DNA of 29,338 bases from Bacteroidota bacterium (GTDB lineage Bacteria > Bacteroidota > Bacteroidia > Bacteroidales > Bacteroidaceae). The notes under the pieces are model-generated. The model did no database searches, was not told the DNA's origin, and worked only from the letters and a program-made list of their open reading frames with translations. The stretch lies in contig JAEZKJ010000085.1 in assembly GCA_023415545.1 (NCBI GenBank), positions 1 to 29,338 of the forward strand, written 5' to 3'. Both the position numbers and the translations under genes were made by a program. Positions 24,567 to 29,338 of the stretch are shown in pieces; position 1 is the stretch's first letter; each line of letters starts with the position of its first letter.

Positions 24567-26597
24567 ATGAAAGCGATTAATTATTTACCGATTGTTGCAT
24601 TTGGCCTAGCATTGGCTGCCGGATGTCAATCAAAAAAAGATGTAGTATCATCAGGATTGGATTATGCTAATATGGATACTACTGTAGCTAAAGGTGCCGA
24701 CTTTTATGAGTATGCTTGTGGAGGATGGATGAAAGCTAATCCTCTTTCTGGAGAATATTCTCGTTTTGGATCGTTTGATCTTCTTGCTGAGAATAATAAG
24801 AAACAGCTTAAAGAACTTATCTCAGATATAGCTTCTAAAGCTCAAACTGATGGAACAGTAGCGCAAAAGATTGCCGATGTTTATAATCTTGCTATGGACA
24901 GCGTGAAACTTAATGAAGATGGTTCAAAACCTATTCAAGCAGAACTTCAAGCGATAGCAAATATTAAAGACAAATCGGAAATAGTTCCTATGCTTACTAC
25001 CCTTAATTTTCAAGGAATATTCCCATTCTTTGGTTATTATGTGGATGCAGATATCATGAATAGCAAAGCAAACCTTTTCCAAATTGTTCAAGGTGGTCTT
25101 GGATTAGGTCAGAAGGAGTATTATCTTGACAATGATGATGTAACAAAGAACATTCGCGATAAGTACAAAGAACATATTGTAAAAATGTTCAAACTTGCCG
25201 GCTTCGATGATGCAACAGCACAGAAAAATATGGAATCGGTAATGGAGATTGAGACAGCTATAGCTAAAAAATCTTCAACAAATGTAGAACTGAGGGATCC
25301 TGCTTCAAATTATCATAACATGACTATGAGTGAGCTTCAAAAGGAGTTCCCAGGCATTGATTGGAGTACATTCTTCAAAAATCTTGGTGTAGATGTTAAA
25401 ACTTTATCTATTGGACAAATTGCTCCAATTAAAGAGGTAGAGACTATTATCAACAATACTCCTTTGGATAAACAAAAAGCATATCTTCAATGGAATCTTA
25501 TAAATAGTTCATCTAGTTACTTGAGTGATGATTTAGTTGCTCAAGATTTCGATTTCTATGGCAAGGTATTATCAGGAAAGAAAGAGAATTCTCCTCGTTG
25601 GAAAAGAGCAGTAAATAGTGTTAACGGAGTACTTGGTGAGGCTGTAGGACAGATGTATGTAGAGAAATATTTCCCTGCTGCAGCAAAACAGAGAATGGTT
25701 GAACTTGTTAAGAACTTACAGAAATCGCTTGGTGAGCGAATAATGCTTCAAGAATGGATGAATGATAGCACAAAAGCTAAGGCTATCGAGAAACTTAATA
25801 CTTTCTATGTAAAGGTTGGTTATCCTGATAAATGGAGAGACTATACATCTTTAGATATTAAAAAAGACTCATATTGGGAAAATATTGCACGTGCTAATAA
25901 GTTCGAGTTAAACTATATGCTTTCAAAAGCAAACAAGCCTGTTGATAACACAGAGTGGTATATGACTCCTCAAACTGTAAATGCTTATTATAATCCAACA
26001 ACAAATGAAATATGCTTCCCTGCCGGTATTCTTCAGTACCCTTTCTTTGATATGAATGCTGACGATGCTTTCAACTATGGAGCAATTGGTGTTGTTATTG
26101 GTCATGAAATGACTCATGGATTCGATGATCAAGGCCGTCAGTTTGATAAAGATGGTAACTTCAAAGATTGGTGGACAGCTGATGACTCTAAACAGTTTAA
26201 AGAACGTACAAAAGTTATGGTTGACTATTTTAACAACATTGAAGTATTGCCAGGACTAAAAGCTAATGGTGAACTTACTCTTGGTGAAAACATAGCTGAC
26301 CATGGTGGTTTAAAAATTGCATTTCAAGCTATGAAGAGTGCAACAAAAGATGCACCTTTGGCTGTTGAGAACGGATTTACTCCTGAACAACGCTTCTTCC
26401 TTGCTTATGCCGGACTCTGGGCTGGAAACATTCGTGATGAGCAAGCTAGACTTCAAACTAAGTCAGATCCTCATTCTCTTGGCCGATGGAGAGTAAATGG
26501 TGCTCTTCCACATATTCAAGAGTGGTACGAAGCTTTCAACATAAGCGAGAAAGATCCTATGTATTTAGCTCCTGATAAGAGATTATCTGTTTGGTAA
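24567..26597 (+). CDS. M13 (neprilysin/PepO) zinc metallopeptidase lipoprotein
   Basis: A 676-residue M13 endopeptidase. It is exported as a lipoprotein, with lipobox LAAGC and Cys20. The zinc site is HEMTH (513-517), with the third ligand Glu574 in GENIADHGG (573-580). NAYYNP (472-477) is the substrate-backbone motif of the family. The C-terminus ends with an SVW-type sequence, close to the CxxW end of eukaryotic members. The N-terminal M13 part begins near 40 with GADFYEYACGGWMKANP. The class degrades short peptides, here presumably in the periplasm or at the outer membrane. It starts 16 bases after the ABC-F gene, is likely co-transcribed with it, and ends at a strong terminator. Confidence 0.95.
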   Translation: MKAINYLPIVAFGLALAAGCQSKKDVVSSGLDYANMDTTVAKGADFYEYACGGWMKANPLSGEYSRFGSFDLLAENNKKQLKELISDIASKAQTDGTVAQKIADVYNLAMDSVKLNEDGSKPIQAELQAIANIKDKSEIVPMLTTLNFQGIFPFFGYYVDADIMNSKANLFQIVQGGLGLGQKEYYLDNDDVTKNIRDKYKEHIVKMFKLAGFDDATAQKNMESVMEIETAIAKKSSTNVELRDPASNYHNMTMSELQKEFPGIDWSTFFKNLGVDVKTLSIGQIAPIKEVETIINNTPLDKQKAYLQWNLINSSSSYLSDDLVAQDFDFYGKVLSGKKENSPRWKRAVNSVNGVLGEAVGQMYVEKYFPAAAKQRMVELVKNLQKSLGERIMLQEWMNDSTKAKAIEKLNTFYVKVGYPDKWRDYTSLDIKKDSYWENIARANKFELNYMLSKANKPVDNTEWYMTPQTVNAYYNPTTNEICFPAGILQYPFFDMNADDAFNYGAIGVVIGHEMTHGFDDQGRQFDKDGNFKDWWTADDSKQFKERTKVMVDYFNNIEVLPGLKANGELTLGENIADHGGLKIAFQAMKSATKDAPLAVENGFTPEQRFFLAYAGLWAGNIRDEQARLQTKSDPHSLGRWRVNGALPHIQEWYEAFNISEKDPMYLAPDKRLSVW

Positions 26598-26613
26598 AAT
26601 AGAATATTAAAAT

Positions 26614-26656
26614 AAAAGTGGCGAAGCTTCTAATGATGAGGCTTCGCCACTTTTTT
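26614..26656 (+). terminator. Intrinsic terminator after the M13 peptidase gene
   Basis: AAAAGTGGCGAAGC (26614-26627) pairs perfectly with GCTTCGCCACTTTT (26641-26654), a 14-bp stem with a 13-base loop and a T run to 26656. The A run on the left means it could also work on the minus strand. It closes the ABC-F/M13 unit before the metal-efflux genes. Confidence 0.92.
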
Positions 26657-26723
26657 GTTCACATATATTTAAAGTTATACCATATTTATTCTTGTAAAGG
26701 ATTAATTATAATACAAAATAATT

Positions 26724-26731
26724 TATTTTTG
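26724..26731 (+). promoter_or_regulatory. Promoter -7 box for the metal-efflux operon
   Basis: TATTTTTG matches TAnnTTTG but ends only 5 bases before the ATG at 26736. If used, the mRNA would begin within about 2 bases of the start codon, that is, leaderless. No TTTG lies at -33. This may be a chance match in AT-rich sequence. Confidence 0.4.
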
Positions 26732-26735
26732 CATT

Positions 26736-27161
26736 ATGAAAAGAAGGAGTTTAATAAGTTATCTACTATTAGTCGTTTGCATGATAATGCTTACAGCCTC
26801 CTCTATGCCTCATCATCATCATCAAGAAAATATTTGTCTTCAACATGATTTTACTGAATGTGACTGTTCCTGTTCAACTTCACACCATTCACATGAAGAT
26901 GGTATGAGTAGTGAACATCACTCATGTTCTTCATCATGTGTAACTAAGTTTGACAGTGTTACACCTCATAATTTAGATGCTACATTTATTCCCAACTTTA
27001 CTATTGTAGCTATACTGTTTTCTATTCATGATATTTTAGATTTATCTTCATATGTATCTGCTCAAATATCTCAAAAAGAGTATTACTATCTTGAGCATCT
27101 TCACCCTATAGAATTATATCATAGTGTAGGACTACGTGCACCTCCATATTCTATTATTTGA
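26736..27161 (+). CDS. Exported His/Cys-rich protein (DUF6769-like)
   Basis: A 141-residue protein with a signal peptide or anchor (MKRR, then hydrophobic 6-23). It is followed by a dense metal-ligand segment: His26-29, Cys34, His37, Cys42, Cys44, Cys46, His50, His51, His53, His61, His62, Cys64 and Cys68. A second hydrophobic stretch lies at about 82-103. From memory it resembles the DUF6769 proteins encoded in front of CusB/CzcB genes in Bacteroides; I could not check this. The composition argues for binding of copper, zinc or a similar metal in the periplasm, as a sensor, buffer or donor to the pump. Which metal cannot be told. It is the first gene of the efflux unit. Confidence 0.82.
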   Translation: MKRRSLISYLLLVVCMIMLTASSMPHHHHQENICLQHDFTECDCSCSTSHHSHEDGMSSEHHSCSSSCVTKFDSVTPHNLDATFIPNFTIVAILFSIHDILDLSSYVSAQISQKEYYYLEHLHPIELYHSVGLRAPPYSII

Positions 27162-27181
27162 CCTATTTAACTCTTTTATTG

Positions 27182-27210
27182 TTTATCCATAAGTATGGAT
27201 AGACCTTTTT
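27182..27210 (+). terminator. Weak terminator or attenuator inside the efflux operon
   Basis: TATCCAT (27184-27190) and ATGGATA (27195-27201) form a 7-bp stem with loop AAGT, followed by GACC and TTTTT (27206-27210). The short AT-rich stem suggests partial termination that would lower cusB/cusA relative to the first gene. Confidence 0.45.
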
Positions 27211-27236
27211 AAATTTTCAAATAATTAGAATTCTAT

Positions 27237-28475
27237 ATGAATAAGTATTTTATATACAGTTTGTTACTTTTTACAGTGACATTTTTATCTTGTAACAATA
27301 GTAGTTCAAGTCATGATGCTCATGACCATAATCATAATCACGAAACCGAGGAGGCTCACTCACACGATTGCAGTGGTCACTCACATGATAAGGGAACACA
27401 TACTGAAGCTGGTGAGTCACATTCGCATGATACTCATGAAGAATCTTCAAGTTCGGATGAAATAGTTTTCTCTCCACAAAAAGCAAAAGAAGTTGGCTTA
27501 GTATCGCAAGTTATAGAGCCAAAATCATTTCGTCAGGTTATACAAACCAGTGGTGAAATCCTTCCTTCACAAGGCAATGAGTCTATGGTTGTTGCCAATA
27601 TTGCAGGCATAATTTCTTTTAACCATCCGGTAACAGCCGGTATGTCGGTTAAAAAGGGTGCATCGATATTATCAATAAATTCTAATAATTTACCCGATGG
27701 TGATCCTGTTTTACGAGCACGTAACATATACCAAACAGCAAAATCGGAGTATGAAAGAGCGGGCAAACTTGTTAAGAGTCAAATTATTTCTCAAAAAGAG
27801 TATAACCGTATAAAAGAGAGTTATGAAAATGCACGTCTTTCATATGAAGCTATCTCGACAAACAGCACTAACAAAGGAGTCTCTATCGTATCTCCTATGA
27901 GTGGATATGTAAAAACTATACTTGTTAATGAGGGTGATTATGTTAGCGTAGGTCAACCACTGGTGAGTGTAACACAGACAAATAGATTATATCTTCGTGC
28001 TGATGTATCCGAAAGATATTATAAAGATCTTGTAAATATAAAGAGTGCGAATTTTAAAACTCCATATAGTAATAATGTTTATAAACTTGATAGTTTAAAG
28101 GGACGTCTTCTCTCTTATGGCAAAGCTTCGGGTGAAAACTCATACTTTATTCCTGTAACTTTTGAATTCGATAATAAAGGTGATGTTGTACCAGGTTCTT
28201 TTGTAAATATATATCTTCTATCATCGAATATCCCAAATGTTTTGTCTCTTCCAAATTCGGCCATTACTGAGGAACAAGGTTTATATTTTATATATAAAAA
28301 GTTGGATGAAGAGTGCTATTTTAAACAAGAGGTTAAGTTGGGTATGAACAATGGAGATGAAGTACAAATCCTTTCAGGTCTTCATCCGGGAGATAATGTT
28401 GTAGTCAAGGGAGCATATCAATTAAAACTTGCTTCAGCAACAAATGCTATTCCTGCTCATAGTCATGAACATTAA
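27237..28475 (+). CDS. CusB/CzcB-like efflux periplasmic adaptor, His-rich lipoprotein
   Basis: Membrane-fusion protein linking an RND pump to an outer-membrane channel. Of 412 residues, the signal peptide ends at lipobox FLSC (Cys19). Residues 26-68 are an extended His-rich tract (HDAHDHNHNH, HSHDCSGHSHD and similar), and the C-terminus is HSHEH, so both ends could bind metal. The adaptor core follows: beta-barrel and lipoyl halves (about 95-150 and 215-250, with SPMSGYVKTILVNEGDYVSVGQP), a helical hairpin (about 155-210, with ARNIYQTAKSEYERAGKLV), and a membrane-proximal domain ending with GDNVVVKGAYQLK. The pump gene starts 15 bases downstream. The metal specificity (Cu/Ag or Zn/Co/Cd) is not decided by the sequence. 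Confidence 0.92.
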   Translation: MNKYFIYSLLLFTVTFLSCNNSSSSHDAHDHNHNHETEEAHSHDCSGHSHDKGTHTEAGESHSHDTHEESSSSDEIVFSPQKAKEVGLVSQVIEPKSFRQVIQTSGEILPSQGNESMVVANIAGIISFNHPVTAGMSVKKGASILSINSNNLPDGDPVLRARNIYQTAKSEYERAGKLVKSQIISQKEYNRIKESYENARLSYEAISTNSTNKGVSIVSPMSGYVKTILVNEGDYVSVGQPLVSVTQTNRLYLRADVSERYYKDLVNIKSANFKTPYSNNVYKLDSLKGRLLSYGKASGENSYFIPVTFEFDNKGDVVPGSFVNIYLLSSNIPNVLSLPNSAITEEQGLYFIYKKLDEECYFKQEVKLGMNNGDEVQILSGLHPGDNVVVKGAYQLKLASATNAIPAHSHEH

Positions 28476-28490
28476 AATTGTGATTATAGT

Positions 28491-29338
28491 ATGCTGAATA
28501 AGATTATATCATTTTCTCTACACAACCGTATTACGGTTTTGTTAGCCTCACTACTATTATTGATTTGGGGAGTTTATATAGGAAATAAAACAGAAGTCGA
28601 TGTTTTCCCTGATTTAAATGCTCCAACTGTTGTTGTTATGACCGAAGCAAATGGTATGGCAGCCGAGGAGGTGGAGCAGTTGGTGACTTTCCCTATTGAG
28701 ACAACAGTGAATGGTGCTACCCATGTTCGTCGTGTTCGTTCATCATCCACAAATGGTTTTTCTATTGTTTGGGTGGAGTTTGATTGGGACACCGATATTT
28801 ATCTTGCACGTCAAATAGTTAGTGAAAAACTTAGTATTGTAAGTGAGTCTCTTCCTTCCAATGTAGGCAAGCCAACTCTTGGCCCACAATCATCTATACT
28901 TGGTGAGATGCTTATTATCGGACTTACTTCCGATTCAACTTCTATGCTCGATTTGCGTACACTTGCCGATTGGACTATTCGTCCTCGTTTACTCTCAATG
29001 GGAGGTGTAGCACAGGTTGCCGTGCTTGGCGGTGATATAAAAGAGTATCAGATTGCTCTTGATCCTGGAAGAATGCGACATTATAAAGTTACTCTTGATG
29101 AGGTACTTAATGTAACACGTGAAATGAATCTTAACTCCAATGGTGGAGTAATCAATGAGTATGGAAACGAGTATATTGTTCGTGGAGTAATATCAACAGA
29201 TGATGTTAGCAAAATAGCACGTTCTATAGTTAAAAGTAGCGACGGAGCACCTATTATGTTAGAAGATATTGCCGAAGTTAAAATTGGTGCTCAAGAGCCT
29301 AAACTTGGAACAGCATCTGTTGAAGGTAAGCCGGCAGT
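28491..29338 (+). CDS. CusA/CzcA heavy-metal RND efflux pump (5' part)
   Basis: Open from the ATG to the window end: 282 codons plus 2 bases of a gene expected to encode just over 1000 residues. It begins MLNKIISFSLHNRITVLL, with the first transmembrane helix at about 13-30 and then EVDVFPDLNAPTVVVMTEANG, the HME-RND start. It continues through the porter region with VEQLVTFPIETTVNGA (61-76), FDWDTDIYLARQIV (97-110) and LGPQSSILGEM (130-140). The organisation CusB-CusA matches inner-membrane proton-driven metal efflux. The rest, including the Met or Asp residues that separate Cu/Ag pumps from Zn/Co pumps, lies outside the window, as would any TolC-like gene. Confidence 0.95.
   Translation, partial: MLNKIISFSLHNRITVLLASLLLLIWGVYIGNKTEVDVFPDLNAPTVVVMTEANGMAAEEVEQLVTFPIETTVNGATHVRRVRSSSTNGFSIVWVEFDWDTDIYLARQIVSEKLSIVSESLPSNVGKPTLGPQSSILGEMLIIGLTSDSTSMLDLRTLADWTIRPRLLSMGGVAQVAVLGGDIKEYQIALDPGRMRHYKVTLDEVLNVTREMNLNSNGGVINEYGNEYIVRGVISTDDVSKIARSIVKSSDGAPIMLEDIAEVKIGAQEPKLGTASVEGKPA

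Noticed and set aside
26618..26848. Plus-strand frame starting in the terminator after the M13 gene
   Set aside because: It begins inside the terminator hairpin and overlaps the His/Cys-rich gene in another frame.

Overview
The window is a chromosomal segment of a low-GC member of the Bacteroidales (Bacteroidota). Three things support this: the gene order (DUF177-rpmF-fabH-era-der; tig-clpP-clpX-recQ-guaB-PPIases-OstA-like-mutL) as I remember it from Bacteroides relatives; the Bacteroidota promoter signature TAnnTTTG, which precedes most transcription units here; and clade-type proteins such as a lone RRM RNA-binding protein, a long-tailed RecQ and a His-rich DUF6769-like protein next to a CusBA/CzcBA efflux system. 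Nearly all of it is core genome. No transposase, phage gene, CRISPR array, rRNA or tRNA was recognised.

Layout. 1-830: very AT-rich and without a convincing gene, but with a short 21-bp-period palindrome array. 831-5023: ribosome biogenesis and fatty-acid initiation (DUF177/YceD, L32, FabH, Era, Der). 5089-7539: envelope lipid transport, with MlaF and MlaE on the minus strand and LptB divergent on the plus strand. The two divergent promoters and 5' leaders are near mirror images. 7617-7865: an RRM protein (minus strand) with a structured 5' UTR. 8288-11757: proteostasis (trigger factor, ClpP, ClpX), with a strongly palindromic tig-clpP spacer. 11921-15745: RecQ and GuaB. 15749-22345: two parvulin-type periplasmic chaperones, an OstA/LptA-like LPS-transport protein, a small membrane protein and MutL. 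22354-22423: an apparent small RNA on the minus strand with a canonical promoter and an intrinsic terminator. 22610-24550: an ABC-F ribosome factor. 24567-26597: an M13 metallopeptidase lipoprotein. 26736-29338: a heavy-metal efflux module (His/Cys-rich exported protein, His-rich CusB/CzcB-like lipoprotein, and a CusA/CzcA pump cut by the window end).

How the genes fit together. The left third serves ribosome assembly. MlaEF, LptB, SurA-like and OstA-like proteins together cover outer-membrane lipid balance, LPS export and porin folding. Tig/ClpP/ClpX handle nascent-chain folding and degradation. The right end is a metal-resistance operon. The least ordinary items are regulatory: the minus-strand sRNA behind mutL, the mirror-image mlaE/lptB promoter pair, the triple nested inverted repeat between tig and clpP, and an operator-like palindrome at the tig promoter. 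No wholly new multi-gene system was seen. All assignments were read by eye, without database searches.
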